From: [Clostridium] symbiosum ATCC 14940
GTDB lineage: Bacteria; Bacillota; Clostridia; Lachnospirales; Lachnospiraceae
Length of the DNA: 46,943 nt
Reading direction: 5' to 3'
Assembly (NCBI RefSeq): GCF_000466485.1
Contig: NZ_KE992859.1
Location: 1 to 46,943, forward strand
Below, in pieces: positions 8,589 through 16,286 of this stretch. Numbering within the stretch: position 1 is the stretch's first letter; the number at the start of each line of letters is the position of its first letter. The position numbers and the translations under genes were made by a program. Below the pieces are notes generated by a model. That model saw only the letters and a program-made list of their open reading frames with translations. It was not told the DNA's origin and did no database searches.

Positions 8589-9305
8589 TTAAAATAAAGA
8601 AACCTGGCCTTCAATTTGGTCTTTATCCTCTTTTAATACTCTCTTTTCAGTCACAGCCTTGATAGAGTCTTCCTTCTGGGATACCGGTTCCGACGGAGCT
8701 GATTTTTTCTTACCAGTACGTTTCGCCGACGAGCTTTTCTTTCCTAATTTACTAACCGGTGGCTTTGGCGCATTGCGCTCCAGGAATTTCTTCTCTTCTT
8801 CCTGAACTGCTCTGGCAGCCTCCTCTGCGTCATCCAGTTCATAGTACTCACTTGCCCACTGGTATACCATATCCTCTCCAACTGCAACACAGGTTTTTTG
8901 CGGTCTCTTGCTTTCCTCATCGGTCACCATTTCCCGCGCTTTTTTCATCAAGTACTCGATACACCGCTGCAATGTCTTATGGTTTTGAAGGACTCGCCTT
9001 GAAAATTCAGAATCCCCACAGTTTTCCAGAAGATACTGTCCTATCACATCGCCAAATTGAGGATCATTTAAAAATCCCATCTCATCCAACAGCTTGCTTC
9101 TGACGGTTTCATAGGTTTTTGCATTTCCTCCGTCCACCAGAAAATACCGTTTCCCTTTCAGATAGTCTTCTATATCGCCTGTGGGAATTTTATTTTTCTC
9201 TGCCAGAATCTTGATTTCTTCCCGAAGGCCAATGCGCCTTAAATCCGCAGCAATCCCATTGATTTCCTGAACGCTTCCTATTTTGTCATAAATTTTTTCT
9301 ACCAT
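8589..9305 (-). CDS. PcfK-like / AcrIIA9-like protein
   Basis: 238 aa. Residues of about 70-155 resemble the PcfK-like domain that also defines the anti-CRISPR AcrIIA9: FGDVIGQYLLENCGDSEFS, LQRCIEYLMKKAREM, then CVAVGEDMVYQWASEYYELD. AcrIIA9, found on mobile DNA, inhibits type II-A Cas9. The N-terminal 70 residues look like a separate domain, and the tail (about 170-215) is Lys/Ser-rich and disordered. Pairing with a PcfJ-like gene mirrors pCF10 gene order. Anti-CRISPR activity is inference from domain resemblance only. ATG at 9305 after AGGAGG. Confidence 0.65.
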   Translation of the reverse strand: MVEKIYDKIGSVQEINGIAADLRRIGLREEIKILAEKNKIPTGDIEDYLKGKRYFLVDGGNAKTYETVRSKLLDEMGFLNDPQFGDVIGQYLLENCGDSEFSRRVLQNHKTLQRCIEYLMKKAREMVTDEESKRPQKTCVAVGEDMVYQWASEYYELDDAEEAARAVQEEEKKFLERNAPKPPVSKLGKKSSSAKRTGKKKSAPSEPVSQKEDSIKAVTEKRVLKEDKDQIEGQVSLF

Positions 9306-9322
9306 TTCCTATCCTCCTGACA

Positions 9323-9354
9323 TAAAAACAGCCGGAGCAACCTGCACCCCCGGC
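9323..9354 (-). terminator. Weak terminator or attenuator between operon genes
   Basis: GCCGG (9331-9335) pairs with CCGGC (9350-9354), with an inner GCA/TGC pairing. On the minus strand it is followed by TGTTTTTATG. It sits between two co-directional genes and could lower expression of the genes downstream. Confidence 0.45.
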
Positions 9355-9364
9355 CATAATAGGA

Positions 9365-9820
9365 TTAAGCAGCTGTATCCATTTCCTGCTCTCCTTCTTC
9401 GATTTCACCTTCTTTGGTTCCACCTTCTTCTGTTTCTCCTTCCTCTGGATGTTTTTCAGTTGGCGTCTTTCCCTTCCTGTCTTTATCCTCTTTTTCCAAA
9501 ATTGACAGCAGCGCCAAGATCAGTCCCCTGCACCATGTATTCTGCCATTTTTGATTATAAATCTGAACGCCGTCAACAATGTCCCGCCATTCCTCTTCGG
9601 ACAGTTCTCTTCCGTTATACTTTTTATAAAACGCATAGCACTGCTTCATAACATCGTTGTACGGGACGCTTAATGCCTGATCCAGACCGCTTATAAATGC
9701 CCGTAACAGCGGTTCATCCGGATAAGTCTCCGCCAGCGTTTTGAGATCCATTGTCTGCTTGCCGTTAAAAAATGCGAACATATCATTGAATAAATTTTTC
9801 ACAAGAACTTGATAATCCAT
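9365..9820 (-). CDS. Unknown mobile-element protein, paralogue of the next gene upstream
   Basis: 151 aa. No known function recognised. Its first 115 residues align with the 119-aa product encoded at 9841-10200: both have a (K-)x(I/L)FNDM/F start, a central YAFYKKY-x-GRELSEEEW / YAFYKRY-x-DRELSDEDW block, and a W-x-N-x-WC segment before a leucine-rich helix. The C-terminal 35 residues are an acidic, repetitive tail rich in EEGE and KEGE. Mostly helical and soluble. ATG at 9820 after GGAGG, 20 bp after the paralogue, so a tandem duplication within the operon is likely. Confidence 0.6.
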   Translation of the reverse strand: MDYQVLVKNLFNDMFAFFNGKQTMDLKTLAETYPDEPLLRAFISGLDQALSVPYNDVMKQCYAFYKKYNGRELSEEEWRDIVDGVQIYNQKWQNTWCRGLILALLSILEKEDKDRKGKTPTEKHPEEGETEEGGTKEGEIEEGEQEMDTAA

Positions 9821-9840
9821 CCCTTACCTCCATCAACATT

Positions 9841-10200
9841 TCAGGCCACCTGTTTTGATTTCCGTTCTTTTTCCTGCGCTTCCAATATCCCTAAGAGTTC
9901 CAGCATATGCTCTTTGCACCACTGGTTATCCCAGGCGTTGTTTATACGCCTGAAATCTTCCACCGCCGCGTCCCAATCTTCATCACTCAATTCCCGGTCT
10001 GCATAACGTTTATAAAAAGCATATGTCTCTTTCATAATCATATTTGCATCCGATTCCACAGCCAGATCCAGATTTCCAATCAGCGCCATAAAAAGATTGC
10101 TGTCCTTGTATTTATCATACAAAGCCAGTACTCCCTTATTCGCATTGAAAAGCACATAGAAATCATTGAATATTGATTTTACCTGAACACTTTCGTCCAT
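9841..10200 (-). CDS. Unknown mobile-element protein, paralogue of the next gene downstream
   Basis: 119 aa, no family recognised. It shares YAFYKRY, RELSDEDWD and N-x-W-x-NQWCKE with the 151-aa product of 9365-9820 and lacks that protein's acidic tail. The product ends with a basic, charged helix (AQEKERKSKQ). A strong GGAGGGAGG site precedes the ATG at 10200. It is the first gene of the accessory operon; a terminator lies upstream, so the promoter should be between about 10218 and the start, or transcription reads through. Confidence 0.6.
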   Translation of the reverse strand: MDESVQVKSIFNDFYVLFNANKGVLALYDKYKDSNLFMALIGNLDLAVESDANMIMKETYAFYKRYADRELSDEDWDAAVEDFRRINNAWDNQWCKEHMLELLGILEAQEKERKSKQVA

Positions 10201-10217
10201 TTACCTCCCTCCTCTCT

Positions 10218-10264
10218 ATTTTTAAAAAATAAAAAAGACACTCAGATTTATAAAATCCAGTGTC
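10218..10264 (-). terminator. Intrinsic terminator upstream of the accessory operon
   Basis: GACACT (10237-10242) pairs with AGTGTC (10259-10264), extended by GATTT/AAATC. On the minus strand the stem is followed by CTTTTTTATTTTTT. It would stop transcription arriving from the response regulator gene, or act as a leader attenuator for the operon. Confidence 0.65.
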
Positions 10265-10543
10265 ATTCCTGCGCGGTCTCTTACCGCTTTTTTATCTTGT
10301 CTCTGTAGCGTTTTACATCGTGAATTAGAACCTCCTCTCTGAATTTTTATAATAAAAAGGCACAGAAATCCTGTTTATTCCTGTACCCAATTATTCCTGG
10401 TATAAAAATTGACTTCCGGATATCTTCCGAAACAAAACTTAATGTGTTTTTCAATCACACAAAATCAATCTCATCATAAGTCTATAACATTATACAGCAT
10501 AAGTCAATCTTTTTTATACCACATATAGTTGATATTGTGCTTT
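10265..10543. other. Gene-free stretch after the response regulator
   Basis: AT-rich sequence with no supported coding region. A short GCGGT/ACCGC repeat followed by six T residues occurs on the plus strand near 10277-10297, but no plus-strand gene precedes it. Confidence 0.4.
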
Positions 10544-11248
10544 TTAAACTGTCAAATCGGCTTCTTTGTCTCCCTCATCAAACCGATATCCAATTCCCCA
10601 TACTGTTTGAATGTTCTTACCTGCCTCCAGTCCTATTTTCTTGCGCAGCCGTCCAATATAGCTCATGATGTTACTACCATCTTTTACAAATTTACCGTTC
10701 CATATTGCGGCGTATATCTGCTCTTTAGAAAAGACCACACCGGGATTACTCGCCAAAAGGAGAAGAATGTCAAATTCTCGTTTTGTAAGAACAATTTCCC
10801 TGCTTTTTATTTCTACCGTCCGTTTGCAGGGATTAATAAGTAATCCGATGTTTTTATGAAACACAGGTTTTAAATCTAATCTTTCTACGCCTCTTTTCAT
10901 GCAGGCTTCCATCCTTACAATCAGCTCATCTGTATCCGCAGGCCAGACTAGACAGTCATCTGCTCCCAAATTTAATATTTTGATTCTGTCTTGAATTTTA
11001 AGCTGTTTTGTCAAAACCAATAAAGGCGCACGACTCAGCTTACGGATGATTTGCAACAACACACTCCCATCCATGTCTTGTATTAAAACATCAAGTATAA
11101 TCAAACTATATGTTTCCTGCATAATCATTTCCATTGCATGAGTTGATGTTCGGACACTTAATACTGTAGTTAAGGAGTCCATAAAGTTATCTTCAAGCAT
11201 ATGTCCAATACAATTTTCTCTGCTAATTACTAATATGTTCCTCTTCAT
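10544..11248 (-). CDS. OmpR/PhoB-family response regulator with an atypical receiver
   Basis: 234 aa. The receiver domain (about 1-118) keeps the phospho-acceptor-like Asp53 (SLIILDVL) and GADD, but the usual acidic pair after the first strand is replaced by SREN and the invariant Lys of the KP motif is Trp (CLVWPAD). The C-terminal winged helix (about 135-230) is normal: LTKREFDILLLLAS, SYIGRLRKKIG, VWGIGYRFDE. It is probably a DNA-binding regulator with phosphorylation-independent or altered control. The ATG at 11248 has AAAGGAC upstream. No histidine kinase is adjacent. It lies between the mobile element and a decayed gene, so its target is unclear. Confidence 0.85.
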   Translation of the reverse strand: MKRNILVISRENCIGHMLEDNFMDSLTTVLSVRTSTHAMEMIMQETYSLIILDVLIQDMDGSVLLQIIRKLSRAPLLVLTKQLKIQDRIKILNLGADDCLVWPADTDELIVRMEACMKRGVERLDLKPVFHKNIGLLINPCKRTVEIKSREIVLTKREFDILLLLASNPGVVFSKEQIYAAIWNGKFVKDGSNIMSYIGRLRKKIGLEAGKNIQTVWGIGYRFDEGDKEADLTV

Positions 11249-11488
11249 GTACTGTCCTTTTTTCGTCCGTAATATGTATGCAATTAATAGATCCCTTTTG
11301 AGAATATATGCCATTATTATAGCGGATTGCTCGTTATCCAACGTCAGTATAACCGTCCTCCCGGACTCAAGCTTACCGACTTAGCTAAAGTCCCATTGCT
11401 TATGCGAGATAACAGGGGGCTGCCACAAAATTACAGTGACATACGGGTTCGGATTATTTCGGAACAATAAACCAGGTGCATCAGAACT

Positions 11489-11498
11489 CCCCCCCCCC
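11489..11498. repeat. Poly-C tract (10 C)
   Basis: Ten consecutive C residues in non-coding DNA between the response regulator and the decayed gene. Such tracts are prone to slippage. I see no promoter or start codon that it obviously controls. Confidence 0.6.
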
Positions 11499-11541
11499 AT
11501 CGTGTATGTAAGAATTGAAATAAACGGGAATATATAGAGAA

Positions 11542-12400
11542 CTACCTAATCTGATTCACAATCACAGGCAACGCTTCTGACGGTTTGCAATTTATGAGAG
11601 TTGGTTTAGGAGCATTTTTACGCAATACTACCAGTGGCTCTATTAGTGATTCTTCTAGTTCTTTTGTATAATTCGCATCTTTCATATCACTTTTTGCATT
11701 TACAATCCTCAACAACATCCTCTGCTGAGACATCCGCCTGATTTTCATCCTCTTTAGTAGTTGCAACAATTACTTCCACAGAGTCCGCTTCCCTGCTCAT
11801 CTTTTCAATCGGGACACCGCTAAATGCCATCTGGACTGAACCATCCCAGATTTCATTGTCCAGTTTGTTTTTACCCAGCATCAGGTCGATATTATAGGAA
11901 AAAGATGCCACTAATTCTTTCTGTTATCCGCCTCAACGTTCTCCTTAACCGAATCCTCTGTCCCCGTAACGATGCGGTCTCACACAGTCCTCCATCTTGG
12001 AAGCACGCCCTCGTCAGCACCGATATAAATGATAACGCCGTCTTCCATATGGATAGGTTCCAACACGACTGCGGGCTGTATGTTTGTCTCTGTTATATAG
12101 CCCCCTACTTCCTGCTCCTCATAAACCTCCGGAACAGAATACCAGGCAGTATGGGGGCCATCATCATTATCTGTCACGTAATCAGCTTCAAAAGGGGGCT
12201 CCATTCACATAGATACTATCAGCCACATATCCTATCTGATTCTCAACACCAAATATCAGGGGATGGCCTTCCTCACCCCCATGTAGTCCTTCCACAATAC
12301 GACCACCGAATTCAGGATGGAACTCATAAGATACCTCGTGTCCGTCAAAATCAGCCAATACCCTTAACACCAGGTGTTTATTTTTACTTTACGAAATGAA
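11542..12400 (-). pseudogene. Decayed gene of unknown family, several frameshifts
   Basis: Fragments in different frames read in order on the minus strand: VLADFDGHEVSYEFHPEFGG and VENQIGYVADSIYVNGAPF (about 12400-12188); a frame switch at GCCCCCTTTT into FEADYVTDNDDGPHTAWYSV and MEDGVIIYIGADEG (to an in-frame TGA near 11980); then ASFSYNIDLMLGKNKLDNEI and MSREADSVEVIVATTKED (about 11911-11690); then a last fragment with LIEPLVVLRKNAPKPTLINC (to 11542). No single frame is open. The family was not recognised. It lies between the mobile element and the flagellar genes and may be scar tissue of the insertion. Confidence 0.5.
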
Positions 12401-12439
12401 GTTAAAATAACTTTCTACACATATCAAATACCCCATTCC

Positions 12440-12847
12440 CTATTTAGAATTGCGAATAAACTCCGCAAGCCTTTTATCTTCTAACCTGATATGGGAAATC
12501 AATACCGCTATCTCTTGGTTCAGTTGAGTTATCGCTCGCATATCCGCCCCCTCTTGGGAAATCTTCCTAATTAGCAAGGAAAGCCCGTTTTTATATCTCT
12601 CATGGAATTGGCGGTGCCCTTCATACCCAGGATAATGATATCGTACCTGAAGGCTCTCTTCATCGTTAAAATGCTTCCTGACGTAATTCTCCAGAAAGTT
12701 TACCGTGGAAACCACCCGTTCCCTCCCTTTTCCTTGGGAACAAGCATCTAAAAGATTATTAACTGCATCAAACAATTGGCCGTGCTGGGTGTCTATTAAC
12801 TGGTTTCCCGTCTCCAAATCTTTAGTTATCTTATATTTAGCCTGCAT
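12440..12847 (-). CDS. Bacteriohemerythrin
   Basis: 135 aa, a single four-helix hemerythrin domain with all seven di-iron ligands visible: His22 (DTQHGQ), His59 and Glu63 (KHFNDEE, HxxxE), His78 and His82 (HRQFH, HxxxH), and His119 and Asp124 (HIRLED, HxxxxD). The family binds O2 at a non-heme di-iron centre and serves as an oxygen carrier, store or sensor. No fused signalling domain. It is the last gene of the fliD-fliS-fliT-like operon, 22 bp after the previous gene, so in this anaerobe it is probably co-expressed with late flagellar genes. Confidence 0.95.
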   Translation of the reverse strand: MQAKYKITKDLETGNQLIDTQHGQLFDAVNNLLDACSQGKGRERVVSTVNFLENYVRKHFNDEESLQVRYHYPGYEGHRQFHERYKNGLSLLIRKISQEGADMRAITQLNQEIAVLISHIRLEDKRLAEFIRNSK

Positions 12848-12869
12848 CTTCCTATTATCTCCTTTTCTC

Positions 12870-13268
12870 TTATGTGTAATAAAAAGAATCTTTCCCAGCT
12901 GTTTTCAGACTGAGCTTGCGATCCATTTCAATGACATGTCTAACGATTTCATAAACCTTATAACTTTTCTCCCTAAGTAATTCTTCCTGCGCATTTCCTG
13001 GAATATCATCATCCGCTTTACTCAGAAGGCCTTTTATATGCCCTCTCTGTTCAACAGGTATACTGTCTATCAGAATAATAACCCCCCTCCGACAAGCCTC
13101 CATTTCATGAATCGCCTGCTGGCGCATTTCTAAAACCAATTGAATAGAAACACGGTCATTGGCTTGAATGGCGGATTCCAGTTCCCCAGTAAGATGTCCA
13201 AGCTCCGTCATAATTCTATACTGTTTCTGATACTGTTTAATAATTTCATCAATGTATTCCCCAGTCAC
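12870..13268 (-). CDS. FliT-like flagellar protein
   Basis: 132 aa, almost entirely helical and charged (for example EYIDEIIKQYQKQYRIMTEL). Assignment as a FliT/FlgN-type export chaperone rests on size, composition and position right after fliS; sequence conservation in this family is weak. FliT binds the C-terminus of FliD and delivers it to the export gate. The start is a GTG at 13268 whose first base overlaps the fliS stop (TAGTG), so the two genes are translationally coupled. Confidence 0.6.
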   Translation of the reverse strand: MTGEYIDEIIKQYQKQYRIMTELGHLTGELESAIQANDRVSIQLVLEMRQQAIHEMEACRRGVIILIDSIPVEQRGHIKGLLSKADDDIPGNAQEELLREKSYKVYEIVRHVIEMDRKLSLKTAGKDSFYYT

Positions 13269-13639
13269 TAAATCCCCGCTTTCTTGTTTGCCTCATAAAA
13301 TGCAGTCCGTAGCTCTTTTACAAGTTCTATAAGCTCAATGATTTTTTCATCATCCCTCCCTGCTTCAATCCTGGCAAGGTAAAATTTAAAAAAATCATAC
13401 ATTCTGCTTAATTGTCCACTAATCTGGTATCGATTATCCAGAGTGGAGTTAAGATAATCTACAATTTCCGCGCTTCTTCCGATAGAATGTTCAAAAATCC
13501 CATAATCCTGATTTTTCAGAGCCAAATCAGCCTGAAGCAATCGCTTTACCAACTCATCATATAGGAGCAATAGAAGTTCTCCCTGTGTCATAGTAAATAT
13601 AGACTGGTTTTTATACGCTTGATAACCTGACGCATTCAT
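13268..13639 (-). CDS. fliS: Flagellin export chaperone FliS
   Basis: 123 aa. The FliS hallmarks are present: an N-terminal YQAYKNQSI, then TQGELLLLLYDELVKRLLQA, and a C-terminal helix LVKELRTAFYEA. FliS is a five-helix cytoplasmic protein that binds the C-terminal helix of flagellin, prevents its polymerisation and presents it for export. Length matches the family (120-135 aa). It sits 36 bp after fliD, as in most Firmicutes. Confidence 0.93.
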   Translation of the reverse strand: MNASGYQAYKNQSIFTMTQGELLLLLYDELVKRLLQADLALKNQDYGIFEHSIGRSAEIVDYLNSTLDNRYQISGQLSRMYDFFKFYLARIEAGRDDEKIIELIELVKELRTAFYEANKKAGI

Positions 13640-13675
13640 AATTCTTTTCTCTCCTATTCCGGCACCACCTATTCA

Positions 13676-16108
13676 TTAGCCCCCAAAAGAACTAAACATA
13701 TTGCTTTGACTATTCATTTGGGCGATAAGCTGTTCCATACGAGTAAACTGCGAACTATAGCGGTCAATTTCATTCTGGAGTTTTTCAGCCAGGCTATCAA
13801 TTCGTTTATCTATCTCGTCCATCTGTTTCTGAATTTCATTATTTAGCAGAGAGGTTGCAGCGTAGGTGCTTCCTGCCCTGGAAATCAGACTTCCTTTGGT
13901 GAGTCCATCAGTCTTGGCATATATGTTAAATACCCCGGACATCCTTGCCATAAAGCCATCCTGTCCCTTTCCATCCACTGTGCCTGTAAACAGGCGCTGT
14001 ACCTGCTCAGGATTCCGTTCCAGGGCTTCCTTAAACTTCGTCTCGTCAAATGAAATTTTACCATTTTCTGAATAGCTACCTGATATCATCAGCCCCATAT
14101 TCTCCAGGGTCTGCCCATTAGCCACACCACTGAACACAAAGCGCAGTTTATCGGACAGTCCCCGCAGAAGGGTATCTCCAAACAGCAATCCTTCCTTAGC
14201 CTTATCCTCATAATTTTTAATTTCGAGTTCCGACATTTTTGCCTTGGCTTCATCTGTGAGCGGCTGATATTTCCTGTTTGGTCTGGAACCGACCTGCTTG
14301 GCAATCTCATCCACCATTTTATTATAATCCTCTACCATCTCGGAAACCTTCTTGGATATACCCTCAGAATCCACTTTACAAGAAAATGTGACCGGTTCAG
14401 ACTTAGAAGCAGGATCCACATTGAATACATCATTAAGGGTAAATGACGCCCCCTCAAACACAAAGGAATTGCCTGGTCTTATCACCGTCACCTCCTCATC
14501 CGAGCCGCCATACCTGACCGTAAACTCCGCATCTTGCCCTGTCTGGGCTGTGCCATCGCAGCCAGCAAACAAAACATTCGCAAAGTTCTGGACTTTCTTT
14601 TTCCCCGGAATCATCACACTAGGGCTGGATGTATCTGGTATCTTTGCCTCCACCTCTGCCTCTTTCTCAAAACCAACCGCACCTCCACTGCCGCTTGTTG
14701 TGGCAGTAATGGTGAACCTGTCTGCAATTGACAAGTATGTGACTTTGACACCGGCATCGGAATCATTTACAGCCTGGACTATATCCCGGATACTGCTCTT
14801 CGATGTCAGCCCTTTAATAACCGTTCCATTAATCTCCAGATATAATTCTTCATCATGGCCGCCTGTTAGAGGTGAAAACGTATATTTATCCAGGCTGTCC
14901 CTTGTTCCATTTTTAAGAATCCCACTCTCCTCAATTCCCAGATTCAGATTCAAACGGTTAGAATCCCCTGCCGTCATCTTCATGGCGCCGCTGGAACCTA
15001 ACATCCCCCTCGTACCGCCCGTCACACTGAAGACGGAGGATGCATGTGTTGTTTCAAAGGTCAGGCTTCCCTTTTTGGAATTCATCCCCTCAACCGTTAC
15101 TTTCCCCCTGCCAAAATTCTTATCCATCGCCGCTTGCATATAGACAGCCAAATCTTTCATAGTCATGTTCCGAAGCTCCACTGCATCAGGCAGCTTTATG
15201 GTCTTAGATACACCGTCTAAAGAGAAATACATCTCCTTTCCACCCATAAAATCAGTGATAGTAATCTCTGAAACCAAATCCGTTGCTGTTCTTTCCTTGC
15301 CCTCCAGCACACCAGTAGAGCCGATGTTGTTATCGTCTGTCAAATCGGCATCATTGAAACCAAGTGCTTCCATAACTCCATCACTGCCGCCAGTAAGGCT
15401 CACCATATTGTCATGATTGGCCTGTTTGTCCTTAAATTTGAATTTACCATCTTCATAAGACAACTCCACCTTATCTCCCAGCTTCCCATTATCTGATGTC
15501 TCTACCTGGTCCAAAGCCGCATTAATAAGTCTTGCTGTTTCTATTGGATTCGTATAGTCAGCTGATGCGCTTAAAAATACGGAATAAGACTGTTTGCCAT
15601 AAGAAAAATATAATGAAGAATCTGCCAGCTTCTGGAGCTGGACTTTACCCTCCAAATCAATTTCCCCGCTAGCCAACTTACCAACGCTGGCATTCTCCTT
15701 TGCCGTCAGTCCAGCTGTAGTTGCCAGTTTTTTCACACTCGTTACCTTAAGTCCATCTAGTAAAGCAGAGGAACCGGATACCTTTACCTTGGAGGCATTA
15801 CTCCCTTGGGAGGTAACGATGCTCCGGTCAAAGGTGCTTGCACGGTACAGACTATTCTGTGCTGTAAGCCGTAAATACTTGCTGTTAAAGTCTATCAGCT
15901 GGGAACTAATATTCCTATAAGCATCCATCTTCCACTGAAGTTTCTGGCGTTCCTGAAACTGCTGTGATATTTTATTTCTTGTTCCCGTGGTCATCTGCTC
16001 AATCATAGTATCTGTATCTATCCCACTAGCGAGCCCTGATACACCTCGGATGGTCGCACCATATAAGTTTGCACTGGTTGCAGATGATAAGCTTCCTATT
16101 GATGCCAT
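13676..16108 (-). CDS. fliD: Flagellar filament cap protein FliD
   Basis: 810 aa. The N-terminal FliD domain (about 1-120) has TIRGVSGLASGIDTDTMIEQ, and the C-terminal FliD domain (about 545-790) has SEMVEDYNKMVDEIA and ends in a coiled helix plus RMEQLIAQMNSQSNMFSSFG. FliD is usually 450-700 aa; the extra length lies in the central variable domains, which face outward and include an 'SDAGVKVTYLS'-type repeat module. FliD caps the filament and folds incoming flagellin. The ATG at 16108 has GGAGGAGAGG upstream; an in-frame upstream ATG at 16135 lies before that site and was rejected. First gene of a sigma-28-type operon. Confidence 0.96.
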   Translation of the reverse strand: MASIGSLSSATSANLYGATIRGVSGLASGIDTDTMIEQMTTGTRNKISQQFQERQKLQWKMDAYRNISSQLIDFNSKYLRLTAQNSLYRASTFDRSIVTSQGSNASKVKVSGSSALLDGLKVTSVKKLATTAGLTAKENASVGKLASGEIDLEGKVQLQKLADSSLYFSYGKQSYSVFLSASADYTNPIETARLINAALDQVETSDNGKLGDKVELSYEDGKFKFKDKQANHDNMVSLTGGSDGVMEALGFNDADLTDDNNIGSTGVLEGKERTATDLVSEITITDFMGGKEMYFSLDGVSKTIKLPDAVELRNMTMKDLAVYMQAAMDKNFGRGKVTVEGMNSKKGSLTFETTHASSVFSVTGGTRGMLGSSGAMKMTAGDSNRLNLNLGIEESGILKNGTRDSLDKYTFSPLTGGHDEELYLEINGTVIKGLTSKSSIRDIVQAVNDSDAGVKVTYLSIADRFTITATTSGSGGAVGFEKEAEVEAKIPDTSSPSVMIPGKKKVQNFANVLFAGCDGTAQTGQDAEFTVRYGGSDEEVTVIRPGNSFVFEGASFTLNDVFNVDPASKSEPVTFSCKVDSEGISKKVSEMVEDYNKMVDEIAKQVGSRPNRKYQPLTDEAKAKMSELEIKNYEDKAKEGLLFGDTLLRGLSDKLRFVFSGVANGQTLENMGLMISGSYSENGKISFDETKFKEALERNPEQVQRLFTGTVDGKGQDGFMARMSGVFNIYAKTDGLTKGSLISRAGSTYAATSLLNNEIQKQMDEIDKRIDSLAEKLQNEIDRYSSQFTRMEQLIAQMNSQSNMFSSFGG

Positions 16109-16234
16109 AGTACCTCTCCTCCTACATCTTTCCATCCATATGACGAAGTTTCTTTCCTCATAGTTACTGAAATAGATTGTTTTTTGTCAAATTTTATCTT
16201 ATACTTAATATCAAGGATAACGTTTCTATATTTT

Positions 16235-16261
16235 ATATCGGCATACATGCTATAATGATTA
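16235..16261 (-). promoter_or_regulatory. Sigma-28-like promoter of the fliD operon
   Basis: On the minus strand, TAAT (16258-16261), 15 bases, then GCCGATAT (16235-16242), close to the FliA/SigD consensus TAAA-N15-GCCGATAA. The predicted 5' leader of fliD is about 120 nt. A TATAAT on the opposite strand (16251-16256) overlaps it and may serve the divergent parA gene. Confidence 0.75.
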
Positions 16262-16286
16262 AGAAGATTGATTGGAGAAAATTGTT

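Noticed and set aside
10277-10297. GCGGT/ACCGC hairpin with T-run on the plus strand
   Set aside because: Only a 5-bp stem and no plus-strand gene precedes it.
11824-12399. 191-aa open frame on the plus strand
   Set aside because: No ribosome binding site, His/Pro/Ile-rich composition and it is opposite the better-supported decayed gene on the minus strand.
14352-15143. 263-aa open frame on the plus strand
   Set aside because: It lies entirely opposite fliD, which has clear conserved termini; it is a shadow frame.
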